This document shows, piece by piece, positions 7,675 through 17,459 of a stretch of DNA of 33,159 bases. The position numbers and the translations under genes are program-made. This DNA is from an uncultured Eubacterium sp. (GTDB taxonomy: Bacteria > Bacillota > Clostridia > Lachnospirales > Lachnospiraceae): contig CANRTU010000050.1 in assembly GCA_947642745.1 (NCBI GenBank), positions 1 through 33,159 on the forward strand. Direction: 5' to 3'. The notes below the pieces were generated by a model, which saw nothing but the letters and a program-made list of their open reading frames with translations, made no database searches and had not been told where the DNA came from. Position 1 is the first letter of the stretch, and every line of letters starts with the position of its first letter.

Positions 7675-8823
7675 ATGAAATTTCTGCATATCTCAGACCT
7701 GCACATTGGAAAGCGGGTCAGTGAGTTTTCCATGATTGAAGATCAGAAACATATTCTTGGACAGATCCTGCATATTGCCCATACACAGCAGGCGGACGGT
7801 ATACTGATCGCCGGCGATATTTATGATAAGCCCGTTCCCCCGGCGGAAGCCGTACAGGTCTTTGACTGGTTTCTGACCGGTCTGGCAGACCTTAAGACAA
7901 AAGTATTCGCTGTCAGCGGCAACCATGATTCCGCCGAACGGATTGCTTTTGGAGCCAGACTGATGCGTGGCAGGGATGTATATATGTCTCCGGTCTATGA
8001 CGGATCTGTCTGCGGCATTTCGCTGGAAGACGCTTATGGTGAAATCTGCGTTTATCTGCTGCCTTTTATCAAACCTGCCGTCGTGCGCCACGCACTGAAA
8101 GATCTGCCGGAAAAACTCCAGCCGCAAAACTGCCAGGATGCGGTAAAACTGGCCCTGGAACGGATGCGGCCGGATACCAGCAAACGGAATATACTGATAG
8201 CCCACCAGTTTGTAACCGGCGCCGGCCGCTGCGAATCAGAGGAAATTTCCATCGGCGGGCTGGACCAGGTCAGTGCGGATATTTTTGACGCTTTTGATTA
8301 TGTGGCTCTGGGGCATATACACAGCCCCCAGCATTTAAAACGGGAAACGGTACGCTACTGCGGCACACCGTTAAAATACTCTTTTTCAGAAGCCTCCCAG
8401 ACTAAAAGTGTTACAATTGTAGAACTAAACGAAAAAGGGTCTGTCCGGTTACAGACCGTTCCGCTGACGCCCCTGCATGATATGCGCAAAATACGGGGCA
8501 CTTATCTGGAAGTAACTGCCCGTTCTTTTTACCAGGACACTGACACAGAAGATTACATACAGGTTACCCTTACAGATGAAGAAGATATTCCGGACGGTTT
8601 ACAGAAACTGCGTGTCATTTACCCCAACCTGATGCAGCTTGTCTATGACAACAGCCGTACAAGACAAAACCAGGAAATGGAACTGGCAGAAGACCCGGAG
8701 CAGAAATCCGGACTGGAACTTTTCGCAGATTTTTACGAACTGCAGAATAACCATCCCATGAATACAAAGCAGACAGAATATGTCAGGCAGTTAATAGAAT
8801 CATTAGAAACCATACGCATGTAA
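7675..8823 (+). CDS. sbcD: exonuclease SbcCD subunit D
   Basis: This is the Mre11-like nuclease subunit of the SbcCD complex, which cleaves DNA hairpins and processes blocked double-strand ends in the cytoplasm. The 382 residues carry the calcineurin-like metallophosphoesterase motifs: DLH at 8-10, GDIYDK beginning at Gly47 with metal ligand Asp48, GNHDS at 82-86, HQF near 180 and GHIHS near 219. Length and motif spacing match SbcD. It is followed after 56 bases by sbcC on the same strand, and a clear promoter precedes it, so the pair forms one transcription unit. Confidence 0.96.
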   Translation: MKFLHISDLHIGKRVSEFSMIEDQKHILGQILHIAHTQQADGILIAGDIYDKPVPPAEAVQVFDWFLTGLADLKTKVFAVSGNHDSAERIAFGARLMRGRDVYMSPVYDGSVCGISLEDAYGEICVYLLPFIKPAVVRHALKDLPEKLQPQNCQDAVKLALERMRPDTSKRNILIAHQFVTGAGRCESEEISIGGLDQVSADIFDAFDYVALGHIHSPQHLKRETVRYCGTPLKYSFSEASQTKSVTIVELNEKGSVRLQTVPLTPLHDMRKIRGTYLEVTARSFYQDTDTEDYIQVTLTDEEDIPDGLQKLRVIYPNLMQLVYDNSRTRQNQEMELAEDPEQKSGLELFADFYELQNNHPMNTKQTEYVRQLIESLETIRM

Positions 8824-8879
8824 ATCATACGCCGGGCAGACCGGAGCCACAGCCCTGTCCCCGGAAGGAGAACACCAAA

Positions 8880-11800
8880 ATGAAACCAGTCAGACTTATT
8901 ATCAGCGCCTTTGGCCCCTATGCAGAAAAAACGACCATTGATTTCTCACATCTGGGGGGCAGGGGGTTATATCTGATTACCGGCGATACCGGAGCAGGAA
9001 AAACGACCATCTTCGACGCCATAGCTTTTGCGTTATATGGAGAAGCCAGCGGCGATGTGCGCAGACCGGACATGTTCCGCAGCCGGTACGCAAAAGACAG
9101 CGAGGCCACTTATGTGGAATTTACATTCGATTATGGCTCTGCCCGGTACGTTGTAAAGCGTAATCCGGAATATCTCCGCCCAAAAACGAAAGGCGCCGGC
9201 TATACAGTGCAAAAAGCGGACGCCCAGCTCATCTATCCCGACGAAAGACAACCGGTTACCAGAATGAAGGAGGTCACAAAAGCTGTTACGGAACTGCTCG
9301 GCCTGGACCGCAGACAGTTTACGCAGATTGCCATGATTGCCCAGGGAGATTTCCAGAAACTGCTGCTTGCTTCTACCGAAGAGCGGGGCGGCATTTTCCG
9401 CCAGATTTTCAACACCAGTCTTTACCAGCGGATACAGGAACATCTCAAAACGGCGGCAAACCGCCAGTGGAAAGAGTACGCCGCATTAAAACAGAGCATG
9501 GACCAGTATATGGACGGCATCGTCTGCACCGGTGAATCTCCCTGCGGACTGAAGATGAAACAGCTTCAGAAAGAAAGCTTTGACGGGCGCATAAACGAGG
9601 GCATTCTCCTGCTGGAAGACTTATGCCACGAGGATGCCGCCGCACTGTCCAGTCTGGATCAGGAACTGACCGCACTGGAAGAAGGCATCCAGCGCAAAGA
9701 CCAGCTCACCGGCAAAATCCGTGAAACAGCAGGCCAGCGGGCCGCACTGGAAGAAAACCAGCAGCTTCTGGCCGGGCTTCAGGAGGATCTTGCGCAGGCA
9801 AAAACGCTGTATGACCAGGCAGTGCTAAACAGTCCTGCCATCCGCCGGACAGACCTTAAGATTCAGGAGGAACAACATCATCTGGAACTGGCCGGGGAAC
9901 TGGAAGCGGCACAGCGTTCCCTGCTGGAACAGGAACAGCTGATTCTGGAAATTTCCGATCATATCAAGGCGCTGCAGGAACAATCTGAAAATACACAGGA
10001 AGAACTAAATAAAGACCGGAAAACCTGCCAGTCACTTGCTCCGTGCGAAGCACAAAAAGCACGCCTGGACCAGCAGAAAGCAGACACACTGCGTAATAAA
10101 CAGACACTGCTGCCGCAAATGAAGGGATTCAGACAGGAAACAGACGCCCTGGCCCGTATGGAAGAAAAGATTGTGGAAGTGCGGACCACGCAGCGGCAGC
10201 TGGAATCCTCCATACAGGAAGACCAGGTTCACATCAGCCGCTATACGATTCAGGATGAACTGCTCCCAGCCCTGGAAGAAGTGAAAAAAAATCTGGCCTC
10301 CCGGGAAAGCCTGCTGCAAAACGCCTGTCAGGAACGGGAAGCCATGGATCAGGAATACCTTTCCCTGTCCGCTTCCATGAAAGAGCTCTCTGACAGCCTC
10401 TGCCGGCTGCAAGAAGAGCAGATACAGACAGAACAGGAACAGGCCGGTTTAAAAAACTGCAAAGAAACAGAGATACAGATCCGCCACCAGTCAGAAACCG
10501 CCGAAAGAGCCCTGCGGACATTTCAGGAACAGACCAGACAGATTGATTCCGCAGCCAGTCTGGCGGAATCCCTGGAACATTCCTGCCGTGAACTGGAGAC
10601 CCGGACAGAGGAATGCCGCAGACGCCTGGCACAGGCAGACAGTGAATGGGAAGCCGTCAGGGACTGCGACCACAGACACCAGCTGCTGCTGGGACAGATC
10701 AAAAAACTGAAAGAAAGAAAAACAGATCTGGACACGCTGCTTCAGTCAGTCAGACAGCTGGAACAGGAACGGCAGAAGCTTGCTGATATCAAAACAGATT
10801 ATCTGTCAGCGTCAGAAGCAAAAGAACAGACCGGCGCCATATACCGGAAGCTGGAACAACAGTTTCTGGACGCAAGGGCCGGTCTGCTGGCACAGGAATT
10901 AACCGAGGGCGCCCGCTGTCCGGTCTGTGGATCTGACCACCATCCATTTCCGGCTGCCCTGCCGGACTCCGTGCCTTCCAGGCCGGAACTGGAAAAGCAT
11001 AAAAAACGACTGGCGCAGGCAGAAGCAAAAACGGAACGCTTAAGCGCCGCAGCCGGTCACCAGCTCAGCCTGGTAAATGAACAGAAAAAAACGCTGCAGC
11101 GGCTGGCACACCGGCTGCTGGTCACAGATCACGCCCCGTCACCGGACAGGGATACTATCCCGGACATACCAAAAGAACCCGTTCACCCGGAAACGGACCA
11201 CAGCGTATCAGACAGCCTTACAGACCCCGCTGTTCTGACAGAGCGGATCTCAGGGGCAGACCGGGAGACAGACAAAGCCCTGGCAGATCTGGATCAGCAG
11301 CTGGAACAAACCACAGGGGAGCATATCCGCAAAGAAAAATTAACAGATATCCTGCGCACCGCCAGGGCACAGCTGCAGGATCTGGAACAGCAGCTGCGGC
11401 AGACCGGACTTTCCCATCAGGCCGCCAGAGCCAGACTGGATGAAAAATCCCTGGCGCTGGAACAGTTTCTGTCCACACTGTCACTGCCGGAACATATCCG
11501 GCGGGAACCAGCAGCGGCTCTTTCCTTTCTGCAGGATAACTGCCAGTCATTACAGAAACAGCTGGCACAGGCCGGCACAGACCGGCAGCGGCTGGAGACC
11601 CTGGAAGCTGCATATGCAAAACAAAAAACAGACATCCGGCAGCTGGAGCAGACCCTGGCCATGCGAAAAGAAACCGCAGCAGCCCTGCAGGGACGAAAAG
11701 ACGCCATGAACCAGCAGATTCATACAGATCTGGCCGCAACCGCCAGACTGCTGCGGGACGCACAGAATACTTTCCAGAATTACTTACTGACGGATCTTCT

Positions 11801-13436
11801 TGCGCCACTGCCGGGGCTGCTGGCGTCCCTGACCGGTCTGTCGCCGGATGCGGACTGCGGCGGACAGAATACCAATACTGGCCGGCAGACAGATGTTCCG
11901 GCGCCGCCGGATACGACTCCTCTGACTGATCTGTTGGCGGATGCGGACTGCGGCGGACAGACAGACGCCCTGACACAACCGGATTTCCCAGCCTGTGCCC
12001 TGTCAGAAATTCCGGAGAAAATCCGCCAGTTACTGCGTCTGCTTTCCGCACAGCTTGCAGACACCAGACATCAGCTGGCTCTGCGGGAACACAAGCAGGC
12101 TGAGAAACTTGAGAAAGAAAAACTGTTACAACAAAAAACCGAACTGCAGTACACATTGGAAAAACAGCTGGAAGGAATCCGGGTCATGCGGATGGAAAAA
12201 GCCCGTCAGTTATCCGGCACACTTTTCGCCCTGAATCACGCCCTGTACGGACCAGACCCGGATTCTTTATCTCTGAAAGCTGATTCCCTGCCTGACCTGG
12301 CGGACTCCGCCCTGAAAGATCTGAACGAGAACCTGTCTCTGCTGGATACGGAACTGGCCCTTACCGACGAAAAACTGCGTGAAAAGCAAAAACTGGAACA
12401 ACAGATTCCCCGGATAGAAGCAGAACAAAAACGCCTGGCACAGGAAATCCAGAAATCAGAAATTGACCGGACCCGCAAAACTGCAAAAGCGGAAGCCTGC
12501 AAAGAAAAAATCGCCGCATTGCAGGACCAGCTGGGAACCGCCTCCAGAAAAGATATCGAAGAAAAAATAACCATCCTCCGGCAGGAGAAAACAGTGCTGG
12601 AAACCGCCCTGCAGAAAGCGGAACAGACTTACACCGGCTGCCGTACCAGACAGGAACGGCTTATGGCGGCCATTGATACCTTAAATAAACAGCTGGAACA
12701 GGCGGGCGAAGCCGCCCTTAGAAGCGAAGCAGACGTACTGGCGGAAAAAGCCCTGCTGCAGCGGCAGAAAAAGGACCTGGGAGCCAGACGGGACCAGATA
12801 CACGCCGCTCTGGTACACAACCGGGACATCTGTCAGAAAGTAAAAACGGGACGGGATCAGATTCTTGCGGTAGAAGAAACCTATATATGGATGCGCTCTC
12901 TTTCAGACACATCCAACGGCACGTTAAGCGGCAAACAGAAAATAGAACTGGAAACTTATATCCAGATGACTTATTTCGACCGCATCCTGCGCCGTGCCAA
13001 TCTGCGATTTCTCACCATGAGCAACGGACAGTATGAACTAAAGCGGACAGAAAATACCGGCAACCGCAAAGAAAAAGCCGGTCTGGAACTAAGCGTAACC
13101 GATCACTATAATGCCACGGAGCGGAGCGTGAAAACTTTGTCCGGCGGCGAATCCTTTCAGGCTTCCCTCTCCCTGGCCCTTGGACTTGCCGATGAAATCC
13201 AGTGCAGTGCCGGAGGCATCCGGCTGGATTCCATGTTCATAGATGAAGGATTTGGTTCCCTGGACGAAGAAGCGCTTTCCCAGGCCATGAAGGCGCTGAC
13301 GCTTCTGACGGAAGGCAACCGGCTGGTAGGAATTATTTCCCATGTCTCAGAATTAAAAGAACGGATTGACAAAAAAATAATTGTGGAAAAAAGAAAGGAT
13401 AAAAACGGCATTACGAGTTATATAAAGACAGAATAA
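8880..13436 (+). CDS. sbcC: exonuclease SbcCD subunit C (SMC/Rad50-like ATPase)
   Basis: This is the Rad50-like ATPase that tethers DNA ends and controls the SbcD nuclease. Walker A GDTGAGKT is at 35-42, the Zn hook CPVC at 680-683, the ABC signature LSGGES at 1420-1425 and Walker B LDSMFIDE at 1449-1456. Long Gln/Glu/Leu-rich coiled coils flank the hook. At 1518 residues it is much longer than the usual 1000-1200, and the hook is off centre: about 680 residues before it and 835 after. The excess is in the C-terminal arm, including Pro/Asp/Thr-rich breaks at about 745-800 and 975-1035, the latter with a duplicated segment. An intact frame and intact motifs argue for a working protein. Confidence 0.95.
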   Translation: MKPVRLIISAFGPYAEKTTIDFSHLGGRGLYLITGDTGAGKTTIFDAIAFALYGEASGDVRRPDMFRSRYAKDSEATYVEFTFDYGSARYVVKRNPEYLRPKTKGAGYTVQKADAQLIYPDERQPVTRMKEVTKAVTELLGLDRRQFTQIAMIAQGDFQKLLLASTEERGGIFRQIFNTSLYQRIQEHLKTAANRQWKEYAALKQSMDQYMDGIVCTGESPCGLKMKQLQKESFDGRINEGILLLEDLCHEDAAALSSLDQELTALEEGIQRKDQLTGKIRETAGQRAALEENQQLLAGLQEDLAQAKTLYDQAVLNSPAIRRTDLKIQEEQHHLELAGELEAAQRSLLEQEQLILEISDHIKALQEQSENTQEELNKDRKTCQSLAPCEAQKARLDQQKADTLRNKQTLLPQMKGFRQETDALARMEEKIVEVRTTQRQLESSIQEDQVHISRYTIQDELLPALEEVKKNLASRESLLQNACQEREAMDQEYLSLSASMKELSDSLCRLQEEQIQTEQEQAGLKNCKETEIQIRHQSETAERALRTFQEQTRQIDSAASLAESLEHSCRELETRTEECRRRLAQADSEWEAVRDCDHRHQLLLGQIKKLKERKTDLDTLLQSVRQLEQERQKLADIKTDYLSASEAKEQTGAIYRKLEQQFLDARAGLLAQELTEGARCPVCGSDHHPFPAALPDSVPSRPELEKHKKRLAQAEAKTERLSAAAGHQLSLVNEQKKTLQRLAHRLLVTDHAPSPDRDTIPDIPKEPVHPETDHSVSDSLTDPAVLTERISGADRETDKALADLDQQLEQTTGEHIRKEKLTDILRTARAQLQDLEQQLRQTGLSHQAARARLDEKSLALEQFLSTLSLPEHIRREPAAALSFLQDNCQSLQKQLAQAGTDRQRLETLEAAYAKQKTDIRQLEQTLAMRKETAAALQGRKDAMNQQIHTDLAATARLLRDAQNTFQNYLLTDLLAPLPGLLASLTGLSPDADCGGQNTNTGRQTDVPAPPDTTPLTDLLADADCGGQTDALTQPDFPACALSEIPEKIRQLLRLLSAQLADTRHQLALREHKQAEKLEKEKLLQQKTELQYTLEKQLEGIRVMRMEKARQLSGTLFALNHALYGPDPDSLSLKADSLPDLADSALKDLNENLSLLDTELALTDEKLREKQKLEQQIPRIEAEQKRLAQEIQKSEIDRTRKTAKAEACKEKIAALQDQLGTASRKDIEEKITILRQEKTVLETALQKAEQTYTGCRTRQERLMAAIDTLNKQLEQAGEAALRSEADVLAEKALLQRQKKDLGARRDQIHAALVHNRDICQKVKTGRDQILAVEETYIWMRSLSDTSNGTLSGKQKIELETYIQMTYFDRILRRANLRFLTMSNGQYELKRTENTGNRKEKAGLELSVTDHYNATERSVKTLSGGESFQASLSLALGLADEIQCSAGGIRLDSMFIDEGFGSLDEEALSQAMKALTLLTEGNRLVGIISHVSELKERIDKKIIVEKRKDKNGITSYIKTE
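11845..11961 (+). repeat. direct repeat inside sbcC
   Basis: Two identical 24-bp copies (11845-11868 and 11938-11961) start 93 bp apart, exactly 31 codons, so the frame is kept. Each encodes the D-A-D-C-G-G-Q segment in a Pro/Thr-rich, non-coiled-coil part of the SbcC arm. It looks like a partial internal duplication. Confidence 0.8.
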
Positions 13437-13479
13437 AAAATTCCAGGATAAAAGACACTTTTCTTATCTGCGTCAATTA

Positions 13480-13488
13480 TGTTAAAAT
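13480..13488 (+). promoter_or_regulatory. extended -10 promoter of fbp
   Basis: TG-T-TAAAAT lies 42 bp upstream of the fbp ATG, and a GGAGG ribosome site follows at about 13519. No convincing -35 box is present. Confidence 0.4.
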
Positions 13489-13529
13489 AACTTCATCAGG
13501 AGAAGACTATTAATGTATGGAGGTAACAT

Positions 13530-15422
13530 ATGGAATTAGAACAGGAAAAATATTTAACGCTGCTGGCAGAAAAATATCCCACCGTCCAGACTGTATGCCG
13601 TGAAATCATCAATCTGAGCGCTATCTTAAACCTGCCAAAAGGCACCGAACATTTTATGAGTGATCTTCATGGGGAGTACGAAGCATTTTACCACATTCTG
13701 AACAATTGTTCCGGCGTAATCCGGGAAAAAGTGGACATGCTGTTTGAAGACACACTCTCAGACGCAGAGCGGGAACTGATCTGTACGCTTATTTATTATC
13801 CCAGGGAAAAACTGGAACTGATCCGGGGGGATATCATTAATATCCGGGAATGGTACCGGGAGATTTTAAGCGAACTGATCGAAATCGCCAAAACACTTTC
13901 GTCCAAGTACACCCGTTCCAAAGTACGTAAAGCCATGCCGGAAGAATTCGCATATATTATTGACGAACTGCTGCATGTCCAGCAGGACGAAGACAATAAC
14001 CAGGTAGTCTATCACCGCAAAATTTTAGAAACGATTATCGAGCTTAATAACGCCGAAGAATTTATCGTGGCGCTGGCTGCGCTGATTAAACGTCTGGCAG
14101 TCAACCGTCTGCACATTGTAGGCGATATTTTCGACCGGGGCGCCTGCGCAGACCAGATCCTGGACCTCTTAATGAAATACCATTCCCTGGACATTGAATG
14201 GGGCAACCACGACATCCTATGGATGGGAGCAGCCGCAGGCAGCAGGGCATGCATCGCAAACGTAATCCGCAACAACCTGAAATACAACAACACGCAGATA
14301 CTGGAAAACAGCTACGGCATCAGCCTACGGCAGTTAACCCTCTTTTCCGAAAAACTATATCCGGACATCGACCCGATGGAGGCCGCCGTTAAAGAAATTT
14401 CTATTCTGATGTTTAAGCTGGAAGGCCAGATTATCGCCAGACACCCGGAATACGAAATGGACGACCGCAGACTGCTCCACCAGATTGACTGGGATCACCA
14501 TACCATTACAATTGACGGAAATACCTATCAGCTGACAGAAACGGCATTTCCTACCGTAGACCGGAATGATCCTTACCGGCTCACAGAGGAAGAAGAAGCG
14601 ATTATCAGCGAACTGTGTATGGAATTTGTCAACAGCAGCCGCCTGAACGAACATATCCGTTTTCTGTATAAAAAGGGCAGCATGTATAAAAACTACAATG
14701 GCAACCTGCTCTACCATGGCTGTATCCCTCTGGACGAGGAAGGTAACTTTGAGGGTATCTGCATCGACGGCAGGACTTACAAAGGACGGGCTTACCTGGA
14801 TTATGCCGACAAAACCAGCCGGCGGGCCTGCCTGCCGGGCCGCAAACAGAACGATCTGGATTTTATGTGGTATCTATGGTGCGGCAGACGTTCCCCGTTG
14901 TGCGGCCGCAATATAAAATCCTTCGAACGCACCTACATCGCAGACCCGTCCGTGTGGCACGAACAATCTGATCCATATTATAAATATTACAAAACAGAAA
15001 AAACCTGCAACATGATCCTGCGGGAATTTGGCCTCTATTCGCCTATTTCCCACATTATCAACGGTCATACTCCCGTACGCACCGGTGAAGGCGAACTGCC
15101 GGTACGGGCCAATGGCAAACTGATTGTCATTGACGGCGGCTTCTGCCGCAGTTATCATAAGACCACCGGACTGGCAGGCTACACGCTGATTTATAATTCC
15201 CACGGCATGAGGCTCAAGGCCCACCAGCCTTTCGAGAATATTTATGCGGCACTCAGGGAAAATAAAGATATCGAATCCGATACCGAGCTTGTAGAAACAG
15301 AAAGCGAACGTCTGATGGTCAAACATACGGACGACGGCAGGAAGATACTGGAAGATATTGAGGGACTGAAAAAACTGCTGCAAGCATACCGTGAAGGCGC
15401 CATTGAGCAGGGCAGTCTGTAA
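13530..15422 (+). CDS. fbp: fructose-1,6-bisphosphatase, class III
   Basis: This is the Firmicute-type (class III) gluconeogenic phosphatase that converts fructose-1,6-bisphosphate to fructose-6-phosphate. The 630 residues carry calcineurin-like metal-binding motifs: SDLHGEY at 44-50, GDIFDRG at 198-204 and WGNHD at 224-228, plus the later NGHTPV segment. The length is close to the family's 640-670. It is monocistronic: sbcC ends 93 bases upstream with a promoter between, and a hairpin terminator follows. The start is supported by GGAGGTAAC just before ATG 13530. Confidence 0.96.
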   Translation: MELEQEKYLTLLAEKYPTVQTVCREIINLSAILNLPKGTEHFMSDLHGEYEAFYHILNNCSGVIREKVDMLFEDTLSDAERELICTLIYYPREKLELIRGDIINIREWYREILSELIEIAKTLSSKYTRSKVRKAMPEEFAYIIDELLHVQQDEDNNQVVYHRKILETIIELNNAEEFIVALAALIKRLAVNRLHIVGDIFDRGACADQILDLLMKYHSLDIEWGNHDILWMGAAAGSRACIANVIRNNLKYNNTQILENSYGISLRQLTLFSEKLYPDIDPMEAAVKEISILMFKLEGQIIARHPEYEMDDRRLLHQIDWDHHTITIDGNTYQLTETAFPTVDRNDPYRLTEEEEAIISELCMEFVNSSRLNEHIRFLYKKGSMYKNYNGNLLYHGCIPLDEEGNFEGICIDGRTYKGRAYLDYADKTSRRACLPGRKQNDLDFMWYLWCGRRSPLCGRNIKSFERTYIADPSVWHEQSDPYYKYYKTEKTCNMILREFGLYSPISHIINGHTPVRTGEGELPVRANGKLIVIDGGFCRSYHKTTGLAGYTLIYNSHGMRLKAHQPFENIYAALRENKDIESDTELVETESERLMVKHTDDGRKILEDIEGLKKLLQAYREGAIEQGSL

Positions 15423-15444
15423 ACAGCCTCCCCGGAAGGAGGGC

Positions 15445-15469
15445 GCAGGCCGGATTTACCCCGGCCTGC
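15445..15469. terminator. bidirectional terminator between fbp and the FtsX-like permease
   Basis: GCAGGCCGG (15445-15453) pairs perfectly with CCGGCCTGC (15461-15469), with a 7-base loop that holds the permease stop codon. It lies between convergent genes. U-tracts are weak, so efficiency is uncertain. Confidence 0.6.
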
Positions 15470-17459
15470 CGCCGGACCGGTTAATCACAGCCTTTCTGGC
15501 AATCAGATACGTCATGGAATAATACAGCAGATACACCAGGCCCATCAGAGACGCCACTGCTCCCGCCACCGGATAGATGTCCTCCGCCATTTTCTCATAT
15601 CCGCTCAGCTTCATCATATTTTTACCCATCACCGCCACCGGAATACTGACCAGCACGGAAAATATAAACGGCATCAGAAAAAAACTGAAGGTCTGCCAGA
15701 ACAGCGCCCTGCCCTGCTCCCGCCTTCCCGCTCCCAGCCGGAACAGAATCCCGTACCGTTTCCTGTCGTCCTCAATTCCGGAAAGCGTTTTCAGCGCCAG
15801 CACCGCCATAGCCATAAACATCAGCACAAGCGCCACAAACAAAGAACCTGTTACCAGAATGGCATTGACGCTGTTACGTTCATACCTGCCGTATTCCCGC
15901 AGCAGAAACGTATATGTTATATTCTGATGCGACCGCCTTGCTGCCTTTTTCTCCATACGCTCCAGTCTCTTTTTTAACCCTGCGGCATCGTACTTTTGAT
16001 CCGCCAGCATATAGGCCGCAAACCTGGCGTCTGTCTCCATCCCTTCCACTGCCTGAACAGGCACCACCGCCAGCACCGGCACATAGCATATTCTGGGACA
16101 GTTCTCTATCACGCCTTTACACACATATTTTACGTCGCCAATGTCCAGATTCATATGTTTCCATGAAATCTGTCCTGTCTCCGGCGTGTTCGCTATTATA
16201 TAAAATTCATGTTTCAGATCCAGCGGTTTCATTCCCATAGGTTCCGCCAGCGCATTAAAATCGCTTACCTTCATAAAACTGTCGTTCAGCCCTTCAAACT
16301 GCCACCTGGTCCGGGAATAAATATCATTCCGGCCCGAAGTACAGGTTGTATAAAGAGCTTTATATACAATTGGCGTATAAGTCCCAATGACAGACTCCGC
16401 ATCCCGCAGCAGAGTCTCTTCCTGTTTTCGTTCCTGCTCATTGCTCTCCATTACAAACCCGCCTGCCTCAGCCGTAAACAACACATCATACGGATACTCC
16501 TGATCCAGTTCCTCCTGCTCCACACCCCGCTGGATAAAAGACACATCAGATACGACCACCGCTGCGGTAAGCAGCAGCGCCAGCATTCCGATCATTACCG
16601 CATTGGACGAAAGAGTGCCTGAGAGCTGGCGCAGAATAAATCTGTTCGTCTTTCTGTTACAAAACCGCTTACGCTTTAAAAGCAGATACACCACACTTTT
16701 TGCCAGACCGATATGAAACAAAACAAGACCAGCCGCAAAAACAGCCATAATCCCGGACGCCCCGTCTGTAGAAGCCCCATCCAGGATACTTTCCTTAAAC
16801 AACTGATTTAACACCACTGCGCTGCCCGCCATCAGGGTCAGGGAAATTACCATAACGATCATCCAGAGCAGCGGATGCTTTACAGCCCGCTCTGTTTTCT
16901 TCGCCCCGTGAATCAGATCATAAATGCTGACCCGTTTTAAATAAACCGCAGAAGTAACAGAAGACAGAAGAAAAATACCAGTTACAAGCTGTATGGTAAA
17001 TATAAGTCCTGCCGCCGGACTGGCGGACAGCGCAAATTCCATTTCCATCAGGTTCATAATCACAGCCATCAGTCCCTGATATATAAACCATCCGGAAAAA
17101 ATACCACATCCCAGGGCAGCCACGCAGATCAGCACTGTTTCTGACAAAAATATTTTCAGAATATCGTTTCTGGTCATTCCCAGCGTCAGATAAGTTCCAA
17201 ATTCCCGTTTGCGAAGCTTCATCATAAACGAAGTGGCGTACCCGAGCACAAACGCCACAATTACAGATATAAAACTTACTCCCAGTTTCATTCCGGTCTT
17301 AAAATCCGGTGTAGTAACCATAACCCGGTGAATCTGTTCCCCCATAATAATACTATTAATAGCATACAATAATGCCACTGTCAGAGCCACTGTAATAAAA
17401 TAAATCATATAATTTCCAACCTGACGCCTGACATTGCGGACGGCAAGCCTAAATAACAT
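15456..17459 (-). CDS. BceB-like ABC transporter permease (FtsX family)
   Basis: This is the membrane subunit of a peptide-sensing or peptide-detoxifying ABC transporter. The roughly 667-residue protein has about ten membrane segments in the BceB arrangement: an N-terminal FtsX-like block, a large extracellular domain at about 315-525 and a C-terminal three-helix FtsX block. The long extracellular domain is typical of BceB/VraG/MacB-like proteins that handle antimicrobial peptides. A GTG at 17468 is in frame, but GGGAGG is placed eight bases before ATG 17459 (MLFRLAVRN), so that start is chosen. It overlaps the ATPase gene by 11 bases. Confidence 0.88.
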   Translation of the reverse strand: MLFRLAVRNVRRQVGNYMIYFITVALTVALLYAINSIIMGEQIHRVMVTTPDFKTGMKLGVSFISVIVAFVLGYATSFMMKLRKREFGTYLTLGMTRNDILKIFLSETVLICVAALGCGIFSGWFIYQGLMAVIMNLMEMEFALSASPAAGLIFTIQLVTGIFLLSSVTSAVYLKRVSIYDLIHGAKKTERAVKHPLLWMIVMVISLTLMAGSAVVLNQLFKESILDGASTDGASGIMAVFAAGLVLFHIGLAKSVVYLLLKRKRFCNRKTNRFILRQLSGTLSSNAVMIGMLALLLTAAVVVSDVSFIQRGVEQEELDQEYPYDVLFTAEAGGFVMESNEQERKQEETLLRDAESVIGTYTPIVYKALYTTCTSGRNDIYSRTRWQFEGLNDSFMKVSDFNALAEPMGMKPLDLKHEFYIIANTPETGQISWKHMNLDIGDVKYVCKGVIENCPRICYVPVLAVVPVQAVEGMETDARFAAYMLADQKYDAAGLKKRLERMEKKAARRSHQNITYTFLLREYGRYERNSVNAILVTGSLFVALVLMFMAMAVLALKTLSGIEDDRKRYGILFRLGAGRREQGRALFWQTFSFFLMPFIFSVLVSIPVAVMGKNMMKLSGYEKMAEDIYPVAGAVASLMGLVYLLYYSMTYLIARKAVINRSGGRPG

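Noticed and set aside
11218..12156. A 312-codon ORF antisense to sbcC
   Set aside because: It is the reverse shadow of a GC-rich, repetitive coiled-coil gene. It has low-complexity Ser/Pro/Ala composition, no ribosome site and no recognisable domain.
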